In this document: one piece after another, positions 54,200-63,254 of the stretch
Position numbering within the stretch: position 1 is the first letter of the stretch
Layout of the letters: the number at the start of each line of letters is the position of its first letter
Assembly (NCBI GenBank): GCA_025358925.1
Contig: JANYHT010000030.1
Location: forward strand, 1-64,000
Reading direction: 5' to 3'
Origin: Gemmatimonadaceae bacterium
Lineage (GTDB): Bacteria > Gemmatimonadota > Gemmatimonadetes > Gemmatimonadales > Gemmatimonadaceae
DNA length: 64,000 nucleotides
Notes under the pieces: model-generated
Seen by the model: only the letters and a program-made list of their open reading frames with translations
Database searches by the model: none
Told to the model about the DNA's origin: nothing
Program-made: the position numbers and the translations under genes

Positions 54200-54637
54200 C
54201 TACATCCGGTGGGATCTGCGATGAGACGTGTGAAATGTTGCGCGGCGCCTGAAACGCGACACCTTACTTGTGCTCCGGCTCAGCCGTACTCTTCGCGCTA
54301 TTCGAGCGTAGTCCTCTTTCCTCAGTCGCTCGTCCACATCGGCGACAAGATCAACAAGCAGATTATCCAACCGCTGATCGAAGCGAATGATCGTCTTGCC
54401 AGTAGCGACTTCCCCGACTTTACTGACCCGAACAAACTCGGCGAAAGTCTCGCGCATCACCAAACCGTTCTCCGTTTTTGGTACCGTCGACGAGCCACAG
54501 CTCGCTCGCGCTCCGCGTTTGCAATGCTGCCTTAACGTTCTTGGGTTTTTGTGCTTGCACGGTGTTGTAGGACACGCATAGCAAAGCAGTGGCGAGTATG
54601 AGCAGTGCTGCAACCGCTGATCGTGTGCTCGTGGGAG
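54200..54637 (-). pseudogene. Small exported protein, frameshifted and without an evident start codon
   Basis: After the M1 peptidase stop the minus strand shows a signal-peptide-like run (ALLILATALLCVSYNTVQAQ) and then KAALQTRSASELWLVDGT in one frame. The next frame continues as ENGLVMRETFAEFVRVSKVG and TIIRFDQRLDNLLVDLVADV. A single extra A in the AAAAA run near 54480 would explain the break. No ATG, GTG or TTG precedes the signal run, and the nearest upstream in-frame stop lies just before it. Function unknown. Confidence 0.5.
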
Positions 54638-56314
54638 TTATCTCCGCGAACTACGTATGGTGCCGAGCAGCGAAACATCGGCGTCGAAGTTGAGCGAGCG
54701 TGGCGCTGTAGTGAGCGGTATTGTGATCGATGACGTCGAAGCGGCGGGTATTGCTAGCCGGACACGTTTTGTTGCACCTTTTGCGTCGACGACGTCCACT
54801 GTCAGCGACAATTTGTACGGCGCAAACTGATGACCTTGCACCACTGCGACGACGACGCGCTTTCGCGTGCTGTCCCAGTGCCACGTCGCGGTCAGGTCTG
54901 CAACACCTGGTCGACGCATCCATTGCGCGAAGAACCACTCGAGTGAGCGACCGGCCGTCTTTTCGAATGCACGTTGCAGGTCTGCGGTGAGCGCATTGCT
55001 GTGACGATGCGCCACGTAGTACGCACGAATTCCGCGAAAAAATGCCGAATCACCAATCTCGCGACGTAGCAGATGCAAAGTGAAACCCGCTTTCTCATAG
55101 ACATTGGTGTTGAGCACCCGCGCAACGCTGTCTAAGCCTTCATCGACCACCGGTTTTTCGACGGTAATAGGTGACTTCAGTACTTTCGTGCGCATGTTTG
55201 ACAGGTCTTGCCGAAACGCGCTATCTCCGTGTGCATGCTCAGTCCACAGCGCGGCAAAATAGGTTGCAAATCCTTCGGACAACCATACGTGCGGCCACTC
55301 GCGCTCGGTCACGGCGTCACCAAACCACTGATGCGCCGTTTCGTGCGCAATTAACGATTCCGTCGGCGATCCCGGTTTGAACAAATGCTCGGCGTAAAAA
55401 ATTGCGCCAGCGTTTTCCATTCCACCGTATCGCGTGGACGATGCAACATGCGCGAGCTTCTCGTACGGGAATGGACCAACTAGCTTCGAGAAGAGCGCCA
55501 CAATCTCACCAGCCCGCGCAAAGTTTCCGGGAATCACGGCACGTCGCTCGGGGTTCGTCCAAACCGATTGTCGGACACAGCCCGCGCGTTCGGCGAGTCC
55601 GCACGCCGTGTCACCAAGTTCAAGCACTGCGAATGGTGCAACACCAATGACCATGACCGCTGTATAAATCGGGCGAATGGTTCGCCAATGCGTGCGCACA
55701 ATCGGCGCCGTTGTCACGCTCGGCTCTAAACTCTCCTCTACTAACTCGCCGTTCGCAATAACACGATGTGGCGCTGGTGCGCGCACAATCCAATCGACGA
55801 GGGCCTTGTCACTCGGATGATCCACCGTCGCCAACCACTGCCGCGCGCGGTCAGGGAAATTATCGCCGAATGCGGTCCAGGCGCCGGTCGCATCGCGGCG
55901 AATGATAAGTCCGTCGGTTGGCACTCCGTGATAAAATATTGCTACGCGAATCGTGTCCATTGACCCAGCCGGAAGCGCGACGTTGACGCTGTCACCAGGG
56001 CGGGTAAACGTTGAAGGCACACCGTTCACGTAGGTCGAATCGACATGCAGCGAAGCCACTAAATCGAGCGACAGTGAAGTGACGGCACTCGTGCGACGTG
56101 CCGTTGTGGTCGCTGCAAACCGAATCGTATCAAGAGCGCCTCGATTCGGAAAATCAATGCGAAATTCATAGTGCAGCACGTCGATGTTTGCGCGACTGCC
56201 ACCTGTGAGGCTTGGTGTTGGCTGCGCGAACAGGGCAGGCGCCGCAGGGTGAAACGTCACGAGTGCGGTGAGCAAAACCACAAACGCGGACGACGGTACA
56301 AAGCTGATTCGCAT
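54638..56314 (-). CDS. Exported M1 family metallopeptidase
   Basis: 558 residues from ATG 56314, where the signal peptide begins (SAFVVLLTALVTFHPAAPAL). The aminopeptidase substrate motif is GGMENAGAIFYAEHL (GAMEN type). The zinc site HExxH is at residues 324-328 (HETAHQWFGD), with the third ligand Glu in WLSEGFATYFAALW. Shorter than full aminopeptidase N; lacks the C-terminal ERAP-like domain and ends in a beta-rich segment. Periplasmic aminopeptidase; specificity unknown. Confidence 0.93.
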   Translation of the reverse strand: MRISFVPSSAFVVLLTALVTFHPAAPALFAQPTPSLTGGSRANIDVLHYEFRIDFPNRGALDTIRFAATTTARRTSAVTSLSLDLVASLHVDSTYVNGVPSTFTRPGDSVNVALPAGSMDTIRVAIFYHGVPTDGLIIRRDATGAWTAFGDNFPDRARQWLATVDHPSDKALVDWIVRAPAPHRVIANGELVEESLEPSVTTAPIVRTHWRTIRPIYTAVMVIGVAPFAVLELGDTACGLAERAGCVRQSVWTNPERRAVIPGNFARAGEIVALFSKLVGPFPYEKLAHVASSTRYGGMENAGAIFYAEHLFKPGSPTESLIAHETAHQWFGDAVTEREWPHVWLSEGFATYFAALWTEHAHGDSAFRQDLSNMRTKVLKSPITVEKPVVDEGLDSVARVLNTNVYEKAGFTLHLLRREIGDSAFFRGIRAYYVAHRHSNALTADLQRAFEKTAGRSLEWFFAQWMRRPGVADLTATWHWDSTRKRVVVAVVQGHQFAPYKLSLTVDVVDAKGATKRVRLAIPAASTSSITIPLTTAPRSLNFDADVSLLGTIRSSRR

Positions 56315-56490
56315 TTCAACGGAGCGGAGAGGTACACGAGACCAACGGATCGACGCGCAAACATAACACGCTCGGCGAAATTCGCGAACAACGGTATTGG
56401 CAACGCGCTTGGCTTTCGCTGCTGTCATCGCCGCCCCAGATTACCCTTGATCAACCCGTCGCGCGATGCGCACCATTTACTGGTCATGTC

Positions 56491-57330
56491 ATGAAACTCC
56501 CGATTCGTACGTTGTTTGTCGCTGCCGCACTGACGTTCAGCGTATCGATCGCCACCGCGCAATCCGTGCAGTATCGTAGTCCTGCGGGCCTCGAGTATCG
56601 CGCACAGGCGGATACTGGACCAATCGCGCGCGCAAAGGCGGCACTCGATGCTGACCCACGCAACGTACAGCGATTTATCGCGCTCGGCGTCGCACAATCT
56701 GGTGTCCGACAATTTCGCGAGGCGATTGAGACGTTTACGCGCGGCATCGCGGTCGCACCAAACGAGGCGATGCTCTATCGCTGGCGTGGTCACCGCTATC
56801 TTTCAGTACGCGAGTTTGCAAAAGCGACGGCCGATTTGAAACACGGCTACACGCTTGATAGCACAAACTACGGCATTTTGTATCACACGGGCGTGCTACG
56901 TTTTGTACAGGGCGACTTCAATGGCGCTGCTGCCATGTTTGCAAAGGCACAGCCGCGCGCGCCGGACGGAGGCGAACTCGCGGGCAGCACTGATTGGTTG
57001 TGGATGTCACTATCGCGCGCGCGCCGCAATGCGGAAGCCGCCGCGATGCTTGCTCGTCGTCCGGATACGTTGCCAACAACGCCTGGTTACGCGTATGTGT
57101 CACGACTCAAGATGTATCGCGGAGAGATCGCACCGTCTGCGCTCTTTTCTCCGTCAGACACGGCCGACGTGCAAGTCGCAACGCTCAGTTTTGGGTTGGG
57201 GAATTGGTATCTTGTGCACGGCGACACCGCGAAGGCGAAGGCCGCATTTCAGCGCGCGATAAAATCTGGTGGATGGCCCGGATTTGGTTTTATCGTATCA
57301 GAGGCAGAGTTGAAGCGGATGCGAAAGTAG
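56491..57330 (+). CDS. Exported TPR-repeat protein
   Basis: 279 residues with a signal peptide (TLFVAAALTFSVSIATAQ). Tetratricopeptide-like units at about 45-175 (RNVQRFIALGVAQSGVRQFR, EAMLYRWRGHRYLSVREFAK, YGILYHTGVLRFVQGDFNGA) and a last one near 230-262 (FGLGNWYLVHGDTAKAKAAF). Such proteins act as periplasmic scaffolds. Divergent from the M1 peptidase gene. Confidence 0.88.
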   Translation: MKLPIRTLFVAAALTFSVSIATAQSVQYRSPAGLEYRAQADTGPIARAKAALDADPRNVQRFIALGVAQSGVRQFREAIETFTRGIAVAPNEAMLYRWRGHRYLSVREFAKATADLKHGYTLDSTNYGILYHTGVLRFVQGDFNGAAAMFAKAQPRAPDGGELAGSTDWLWMSLSRARRNAEAAAMLARRPDTLPTTPGYAYVSRLKMYRGEIAPSALFSPSDTADVQVATLSFGLGNWYLVHGDTAKAKAAFQRAIKSGGWPGFGFIVSEAELKRMRK

Positions 57331-57368
57331 GCGCATTACGGAGATGCTGCGCAAACGTAAACGCAGCG

Positions 57369-57737
57369 TCATATCAATTTCGTCATCCGGAAAGTGGCAA
57401 AGAACAGTGCGGCGCCGACGAGCACAAACGCATCGATACTAAAGACCACCCAGTGCGGAATGGTCAGTGTGTGTCGCGTGGATAGTGTGACCGCACTCAA
57501 AATACACACGAGTATCGCGTAGAGCGGTACGAGTTGGTCGGTGTAGTACCACGTGATGTTGTGTACAATGTAGCTGTACCATTTTTGTACCCAATACGCG
57601 AGAACGCAGAGCGCGACGGCAAGATTCAGCATTGCGACGACCGGTGCGTCGCTTGATCGGCGTCGCACAAGCACCAACACGGCGACGTGCGCAGCGAGGC
57701 CAAACCACACAATGCGCACAGGAACGACGTCCTTCAT
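57369..57737 (-). CDS. Small four-helix membrane protein
   Basis: 122 residues, four hydrophobic helices (7-24, 32-50, 66-85, 94-115). Aromatic motif WVQKWYSYIVHNITWYYTDQ between helices 2 and 3. No family recognised. Its start overlaps the stop of the gene upstream (ATGA), so both are translated together. Confidence 0.7.
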   Translation of the reverse strand: MKDVVPVRIVWFGLAAHVAVLVLVRRRSSDAPVVAMLNLAVALCVLAYWVQKWYSYIVHNITWYYTDQLVPLYAILVCILSAVTLSTRHTLTIPHWVVFSIDAFVLVGAALFFATFRMTKLI

Positions 57738-58258
57738 TTGGTGTCCTCGTGTCGAGCAAGAGAGAAACTTTGCGCGATGACCTTAACTATGGGCAACGCG
57801 ACGAAAGGAATGTGCCCGAACAACTGTACCCACCAGCGAAAATTCACGGTCGGTGGTCGGTGTGTGAACGACGGCATAAATGCGAAGGACATGAACATCC
57901 AAATGATTGGGCCAAACAGTGTAGCAGTTTTGATGGTGCCGAACGGTGACGCGAGCAGTGCTTGCACGTGCGACGCTCGCATGAGCACAAACAGAAAAAC
58001 TGCTGTCCACGAAAGTGCTACCGTAAAATGCAGCATCAACCCAAGTGCCACTGGTTGCACATCTCCGTCGATTGCGCTCTTACCGATGAGGACCGATGCG
58101 ACGCCTTGCCAGAGACGCGCGACAGTTGAACCGTAGAACACGGCATTCAGGACGCTTGAGAAGAGCATATCCGTGATGCCGGCAATGAGACCGGCGCGCA
58201 ACCACAGTGACACGGTGTGGTTGCCTCTGGCGGGTGTGGATGCGACAACGACAGACAT
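57734..58258 (-). CDS. Membrane protein of unknown function
   Basis: 174 residues from ATG 58258. Four to five hydrophobic helices; contains AGITDMLFSSVLNAVFYGST, VALGLMLHFTVALSWTAVFL and GPIIWMFMSFAFMP, with a histidine-rich segment (FTHRPPTVNFRWWVQLFGHI). This resembles small integral membrane proteins that sit beside each other in Gemmatimonadota and Bacteroidota, but I cannot name a family. Confidence 0.75.
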   Translation of the reverse strand: MSVVVASTPARGNHTVSLWLRAGLIAGITDMLFSSVLNAVFYGSTVARLWQGVASVLIGKSAIDGDVQPVALGLMLHFTVALSWTAVFLFVLMRASHVQALLASPFGTIKTATLFGPIIWMFMSFAFMPSFTHRPPTVNFRWWVQLFGHIPFVALPIVKVIAQSFSLARHEDTK

Positions 58259-58641
58259 AGGTGGACGCTCGCTTCGCGCAGGGAGATACCATCGCTCGCG
58301 GCGCGGGTGCATGCCGGTTGCATAAACTGGTGCACGCGTTGCTTTTGCACTAGCAGGATTGGCAACTGGCCCAAACCATTTGACCACGAATTTCACGAAT
58401 AACGCAAATTGGATTGGCGTGGCACGAGATTGAAAACAACCACCACGCCTGAAGACGCACGCGCAGACGTATTCCCGCATCACTCTAAAAAATGATGCGT
58501 TTCGACCGTCGGCGAATCGCCTCGTCCAAATTCGCGGCATTCGCGAAATTCGCGGTCCGCCGTTGTCAGTATACCAGCATAGAACTCGCGCACTGTAGTT
58601 TTCCTCGAGCGTGCCGAACATCCTCACCTACGCCACCCCCG
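58259..58641. repeat. Intergenic region with inverted CGCGAAT-type repeat arms
   Basis: The arm at about 58380-58412 (GACCACGAATTTCACGAATA) and the inverted arm at about 58519-58553 (TTCGCGAAATTCGCGGTCCG) pair imperfectly over ~33 bases around a ~105-base loop. Both consist of 9-base CGAAT units like the 238-bp repeat at 13681. No gene with recognisable motif lies in this stretch. Confidence 0.6.
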
Positions 58642-59727
58642 ATGCCACGATTTCTACTCCTCACGTTTACCGTCGTCGGTCTCAGCGCCTGCATGGCGAC
58701 AGCGCCACAGTCTCCCTCGGCAAATCGCAACACCAGCTTTTTTTGGGCCGAGTACCCAGTTGGTAAACGGCACACGCTTATGCCGTCGCCGAAAACGGTC
58801 GTGTATGGTGGCTATGACGCCGATGCAAAACCCGCACTGCGCATCGCGTCGGGTGATGAAGTGGAAGTTGGCGCCGTTTCCACGTGCGGCGTGCGTTTGC
58901 TGCAACCCGGAAAAGACACGGGCACCGTCGAACACGCGTATCGCGCAATCGCGGGCCCTGATCGCGACACCACACTGCGTCGTGGCCCCGGTGGACACAT
59001 TTTGACAGGGCCAATTTTTGTCGAGGGTGCCGAACCTGGTGATGTGCTTGAGATTCGTATTAAGGCCGTGGATATGGACATCCCGTACGCCTGCAATTCG
59101 TTCAGTTCGCGCAGCGGATTTTTGCCGGAAGATTTCCCCAATACCACACGCTCACGTATCGTGCCGCTTGATCGACAACGGATGATTGGGCATTTCTCCG
59201 ACTCGGCGAAAATTCAAATTCCGTTACGGCCATTCTTTGGTAGCATGGGGTTGGCTCCCGCAACGGGACGCATCAATAGTGCGCCACCAAGCACGCACGC
59301 GGGCAATCTCGATAACAAAGAACTTACTGCGGGCACCATTCTGTACATCCCCATCAAGTCACGCGGCGCGCTGTTTGAAGCGGGCGACGGACACGCCGCG
59401 CAAGGTGATGGAGAAGTGGATATCACGGCACTCGAAACTGCATTGCGCGGTCATTTCCAGTTCATCGTGCGCAAAGACATGAAGCTCACATGGCCACGCG
59501 GCGAAACACGCACGCATTGGATTGCGATGGGTACCGACAGCAGTCTTACGCTCGCGACCAAGACGGCGGTGCGCGAAGCGATTGCGCTGCTCGTCGATGT
59601 GAAGAAGATGTCGCGCGAAGATGCGTACATGTTGGTAAGCACCGGATGCGATGTGCACATAACGCAGCTTGTGGACGGTACCATGGGTGTTCACGTGATG
59701 ATACCGAAAGGGCTATTCGTGCAATAA
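58642..59727 (+). CDS. Exported acetamidase/formamidase family lipoprotein
   Basis: 361 residues from ATG 58642 (MPRFLLLTFTVVGLSAC, a lipobox). The conserved metal-binding segment GDGHAAQGDGEVDITALE and IPIKSRGALFEAGDGHAAQG, with GHILTGPIFVEGAEPGDVLE and RLLQPGKDTG before, fit PF03069 (FmdA/AmdA). Family members hydrolyse formamide or acetamide to ammonia; here the lipoprotein signal puts the enzyme outside the cytoplasm, and substrates may differ. The start follows the repeat region, so the N-terminal frame extension into it is not coding. Confidence 0.88.
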   Translation: MPRFLLLTFTVVGLSACMATAPQSPSANRNTSFFWAEYPVGKRHTLMPSPKTVVYGGYDADAKPALRIASGDEVEVGAVSTCGVRLLQPGKDTGTVEHAYRAIAGPDRDTTLRRGPGGHILTGPIFVEGAEPGDVLEIRIKAVDMDIPYACNSFSSRSGFLPEDFPNTTRSRIVPLDRQRMIGHFSDSAKIQIPLRPFFGSMGLAPATGRINSAPPSTHAGNLDNKELTAGTILYIPIKSRGALFEAGDGHAAQGDGEVDITALETALRGHFQFIVRKDMKLTWPRGETRTHWIAMGTDSSLTLATKTAVREAIALLVDVKKMSREDAYMLVSTGCDVHITQLVDGTMGVHVMIPKGLFVQ

Positions 59728-59754
59728 CACCTTGTTGGCAACGACGGAGCGAGC

Positions 59755-60228
59755 ATGCGCGCGAATAAAGTTGTTGTTTCGACGGACTCTCCAGACGACC
59801 AGTTGGACTCATTTTTTGACAAATATGAGTCGGCCATCGCGGCGCTTGCACGCGCGTGTCGCGGTGCCATGCGTAAACGCATGCCCACGGCGAACGAGTT
59901 GGTTTATGACAACTATCAGTTTCTCGCGATTGGCTACAGTCCCACGGAGCGTACGTCTGAGTGTATTGTGTCTCTCGCGATCAACAAGCATGGAGTGGCG
60001 CTCTCTTTCTATTACGGCGCCACGCTTGATGACCCAGACGGTGTTCTGCTCGGTACTGGAAAGCAGAGCCGATTCATCCGATTGCCAACTGCGAGCACGC
60101 TGTCAGAGCCTGTTGTTGAAGCCAGAATCGACGCAGCGATTGCGCAGGGTGCGGTGCCGCTGCCCGTTGGTGGCAAGGGGAAATTGATCATCAAATCGAT
60201 TTCGGCGACACAGGTGCCGCGTCGCTGA
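59755..60228 (+). CDS. DUF1801 domain protein
   Basis: 157 residues. DUF1801/YdhG-like (PF08818): LDSFFDKYESAIAALARACR, LVYDNYQFLAIGYSPTE and IVSLAINKHGVALSFYYGA. Proteins of this fold are small cytosolic units of unknown role, sometimes linked to iron-sulfur or stress systems. Lies 27 bases after the amidase gene. Confidence 0.85.
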   Translation: MRANKVVVSTDSPDDQLDSFFDKYESAIAALARACRGAMRKRMPTANELVYDNYQFLAIGYSPTERTSECIVSLAINKHGVALSFYYGATLDDPDGVLLGTGKQSRFIRLPTASTLSEPVVEARIDAAIAQGAVPLPVGGKGKLIIKSISATQVPRR

Positions 60229-60323
60229 CGCTGGGCACATTGCGCTCCACCATGATCGGCTTTACGTTCGCCGATGTGCTCCCGAGCTTGCACGTCAGAC
60301 TAAACGTTGGATAAGAGGATGCT

Positions 60324-60884
60324 ATGAGAGTTGGATCGAGGACACGCACTGCGTTCGTGATCGGGTTAATGATGCTCGGGGTGAGCTCGCAGGCGCATGC
60401 GACGTTAGCCCTCATCCCCGGCAGCGGGGTGTGGCGGTTTTTTGGCAACTGTACGGACTGCGCCGGTACGGTGTTTGGAGACGTGGCCCCGTACCCGGTC
60501 ACCGCGACCCTTACATTGCAGAATTACATTCAAGGTCAGACCTTGGTCAACTCAAACTTTGTCTCGTTTGCGTACGGCGGCTCGAACCTCCTGCTGCCTT
60601 ACACGGTGCCGACGTCATTCGCGTTTGTGGGTTTGACCGGCAACCTTACCAATGGCGGAGTCGAGGAACTGCGGTTGACGTTTAGTTCCGGCGGATATTT
60701 TGACATGCGGTCTAGCAGGACATGGTCAACGTGTGCTGCCGGCGTGAATTGCCCACTCGACTATGGCACCAACGGCAATCTTGTGCTTGATACGACAGTG
60801 CCCGAACCCAGCTCATACGCGCTACTCGCGTTCGGACTTGGTACGCTCGGTGTTGCATCCACGCTAAAGAAACGCACCCGCTAA
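60324..60884 (+). CDS. PEP-CTERM sorting domain protein
   Basis: 186 residues from ATG 60324 with an AGAGGA ribosome site. Signal peptide (TAFVIGLMMLGVSSQAHA), a beta-rich body with four cysteines (NCTDCAG, TCAAGVNC), and the C-terminal sorting signal VPEPSSYALLAFGLGTLGVA followed by LKKRTR. PEP-CTERM proteins are processed by exosortase EpsH/XrtA-type enzymes, usually with an exopolysaccharide locus elsewhere; no exosortase is in this window. Likely exported and surface bound. Confidence 0.93.
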   Translation: MRVGSRTRTAFVIGLMMLGVSSQAHATLALIPGSGVWRFFGNCTDCAGTVFGDVAPYPVTATLTLQNYIQGQTLVNSNFVSFAYGGSNLLLPYTVPTSFAFVGLTGNLTNGGVEELRLTFSSGGYFDMRSSRTWSTCAAGVNCPLDYGTNGNLVLDTTVPEPSSYALLAFGLGTLGVASTLKKRTR

Positions 60885-61022
60885 TTTTCGCAGCAGTATT
60901 CGATGGCTGCGCAACTCATTGCGCGGCCATTTGTGTTTGTAAGCCTCGATTCACGGAACCTTTTGTAGAACACCCGGATAGGTGCGCCAGAATCACTCTG
61001 GTCGATCCCCGCACCCGTCCCA

Positions 61023-61754
61023 ATGCCTTTTCCGCACGTCGCCGCGCTCCTCACCGAAAGCCCAGCATCTGCATTCCCGTTGGTATTTCTGGGCGGTGTG
61101 CTCACGAGTTTGACGCCGTGCATCTATCCAATGATTCCGATCACCGCCGCTGTCGTGGGTGGGCAATCGGGTTCGCTCACGAGTAGCGCCGCGCCAACGC
61201 GATCGCGCGGTCGCGTCATCGCGCTCACGACCGCGTACGTGCTTGGTCTCGCGACTGCTTACGCGTCGCTCGGAGTTATTGCCGGTCTTACCGGCACGCT
61301 GTTTGGGGGTATCAGCACTAATCCGTGGCTGTTGATCGCAATGGCCAATCTCTTGTTCGCATTTGCGCTCATGATGATCGATGTGCTGCCAGTGCCCGTA
61401 CCTCATCGCCTCCTTGCACGCGCCGCGGGCATGAACAGCGGTGGCCGAATTGCCGGAGCGTTCGGTATGGGCGCAGCGTCAGGACTCGTCGCCGCGCCGT
61501 GCGGTGCTCCAATAATGGCAACGCTATTGACGTGGGTTGCGGCCACGCACAGCGCGTTCCTCGGCTTCCTCTATCTGTTCGTGTTCTCGCTCGGCATGTG
61601 CACCCTGCTCGTTGTGGTTGGACTCGCCGCCGGTGGTGCCGTGCGTTTACCGCGCGCCGGTGCTTGGATGATCAATGTCAAACGAGTATTTGCGTTACTG
61701 ATGTTTGGTACCGCGCAGTACTACCTGATTCAAGCCGGACAAGTGTTGTTGTAA
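61023..61754 (+). CDS. ccdA: CcdA / DsbD membrane-domain protein
   Basis: 243 residues with six hydrophobic helices. Both redox cysteines are in place: Cys in SLTPCIYPMIPIT and Cys in VAAPCGAPIMATLL, as in the CcdA/DsbD electron-transfer channel (PF02683) that carries reducing power from cytoplasmic thioredoxin to periplasmic partners. Immediately followed by a TlpA-like thioredoxin, its likely partner, and by sigma/anti-sigma and cytochrome b genes in one run. Confidence 0.9.
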   Translation: MPFPHVAALLTESPASAFPLVFLGGVLTSLTPCIYPMIPITAAVVGGQSGSLTSSAAPTRSRGRVIALTTAYVLGLATAYASLGVIAGLTGTLFGGISTNPWLLIAMANLLFAFALMMIDVLPVPVPHRLLARAAGMNSGGRIAGAFGMGAASGLVAAPCGAPIMATLLTWVAATHSAFLGFLYLFVFSLGMCTLLVVVGLAAGGAVRLPRAGAWMINVKRVFALLMFGTAQYYLIQAGQVLL

Positions 61755-61790
61755 CGCTCACATCATCCACATCACATCGGGATTCATCAC

Positions 61791-62342
61791 ATGTTTGCAT
61801 TCTCGCTCGCAGTCCGTCATGCGGCTCGTCGCACGCTCCACGCATCGTCACTCACGCTCGCCGTCTCACTCGTCGCCGCTCGAGCCAATGCGCAGGAAGC
61901 GGGCATCGCCATCGGTGCTCATGCACCAAGTGCCGCCGTCGAAACGCTGGACGGTAAAGCGATGGACCTTGCGCAATACATAGGCAAGAAACCGACGGTG
62001 CTGGAGTTCTGGGCAACGTGGTGCCCGTTGTGCAAAAAGCTTGAACCCGCGATGTCGGCCGCGCGCGAAAAGTACGGCAAGGACGTGGCATTCGTGTCCG
62101 TCGGTGTACCACAAAATCAAACGGCGGAGCGGCAGCAGGCGTACGTGACGGAAAAACAAATGAAGGGCACCTTTGTATTCGACAAAGACGGTGCCGCGTA
62201 TAAAGCATACAAAGCCACGCACACGTCGTATGTTGTGGTAGTCGACGCCAACGGGATGGTGGTGTACACCGGTGTCGGACCAGAACAGGATATCGATTCG
62301 GCGGTGAAGAAGGCCTTACCCGCCAGTAAACGCAGCATGTAG
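61791..62342 (+). CDS. TlpA-like thioredoxin, exported
   Basis: 183 residues with a signal peptide ([16 protein letters not shown]). Thioredoxin fold with active site CPLC at Cys78-Cys81 ([15 protein letters not shown]), then [20 protein letters not shown] and [15 protein letters not shown] resident of the periplasm that receives electrons from the CcdA gene just upstream. May reduce cytochrome apoproteins or a metalloenzyme of the operon. Confidence 0.93.
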   Translation: MFAFSLAVRHAARRTLHASSLTLAVSLVAARANAQEAGIAIGAHAPSAAVETLDGKAMDLAQYIGKKPTVLEFWATWCPLCKKLEPAMSAAREKYGKDVAFVSVGVPQNQTAERQQAYVTEKQMKGTFVFDKDGAAYKAYKATHTSYVVVVDANGMVVYTGVGPEQDIDSAVKKALPASKRSM

Positions 62343-62355
62343 ATCACGAGCACGC

Positions 62356-62967
62356 ATGACGACCGCTGGCGACACGCCGCATAACACGACTGATGCGTTG
62401 TCGTTTGAAGACGACGCGCTTCGGTGCCTCGATGACGTCGCGCGATTTGCGCGATCGCTCACGCGTGCCCCAGATGATGCAGATGATTTAGTACAGGAGA
62501 CGTACCTGCGAGCGTTTCGCAGTCGGCATACATGGCGCGAGGGAGCAGACATGCGACGCTGGTTATTTACAATTTGTAAAAACATCTTTCTGCGCGACGA
62601 AGAACGCGCGAGACACGTTGTTGCATTGGATGATGAACCCACCGAAGAAACGTTGTCGGTGGTGCGGCTACACAATACCATCGTCGCCAACGGTGAGTCG
62701 TCGTTGTTTGACCGCATTGATGTCGCTCCCGCAATCGCACGCGCCATGCAACAGCTCGCTGAACCGTTTCGACTCGTTGTCGCGCTAGTCGACATGGAAG
62801 GGTACGGTTACATCGAGGCCGCTGAGATGCTCGGCATTCCAGTTGGTACGGTGCGGTCGCGCTTGTTCCGAGCGCGCCGCGTGCTGCAAGATGCTCTGCT
62901 GGTCCACGCACGCGACGCCGGTCTATTGGGTACGTCAGCGTTTCGCGAAAAAGGAGTTCGCTCATGA
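62356..62967 (+). CDS. ECF RNA polymerase sigma factor
   Basis: 203 residues. Region 2: VARFARSLTRAPDDADDLVQ, ETYLRAFRSRHTWREGADMR and LFTICKNIFLRDEERA. Region 4: PFRLVVALVDMEGYGYIEAA and GTVRSRLFRARRVLQDAL. Coupled to its anti-sigma gene by ATGA and placed behind the thioredoxin gene, so it may control a redox-related regulon including this operon. Confidence 0.94.
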   Translation: MTTAGDTPHNTTDALSFEDDALRCLDDVARFARSLTRAPDDADDLVQETYLRAFRSRHTWREGADMRRWLFTICKNIFLRDEERARHVVALDDEPTEETLSVVRLHNTIVANGESSLFDRIDVAPAIARAMQQLAEPFRLVVALVDMEGYGYIEAAEMLGIPVGTVRSRLFRARRVLQDALLVHARDAGLLGTSAFREKGVRS

Positions 62968-63254
62968 TCACGGACATACTCGCGCCGGTCGTTCCGGTGT
63001 TTGACTGCAAGGAAACCGTTCGTCGGTTGTGGGATTATCTCGATCGCGAGCTCGCCCCAGCTGATATGGCAGCGATCGATTCGCATCTCGCACAGTGCGA
63101 CAAATGCCCGCAACATTTCGCATTTGAGCGACAGTTTCTCGCCGCGGTGAAAGCCGCGCGGTCACAACACACCGCACCAGACGCGTTGCGCGCGCGTGTT
63201 CGTGCCACGTTGGGACTCGCGCCGAGCAAAAAAGATGACGGTGCACATGGCTGA
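62964..63254 (+). CDS. Short anti-sigma factor with zf-HC2 zinc finger
   Basis: 96 residues. HxxxCxxC in DSHLAQCDKCPQHFAF, preceded by CKETVRRLWDYLDRELAPAD. No membrane helix: resembles soluble redox-sensing anti-sigma factors (RsrA/ZAS type) that release sigma when the zinc thiols oxidise. This fits the thioredoxin and CcdA genes just upstream. The start overlaps the sigma stop (ATGA). Confidence 0.9.
   Translation: MITDILAPVVPVFDCKETVRRLWDYLDRELAPADMAAIDSHLAQCDKCPQHFAFERQFLAAVKAARSQHTAPDALRARVRATLGLAPSKKDDGAHG

Noticed and set aside
58492-58641. Longer start for the amidase lipoprotein
   Set aside because: The extension runs through the repeat arms, while the lipobox signal begins at 58642.
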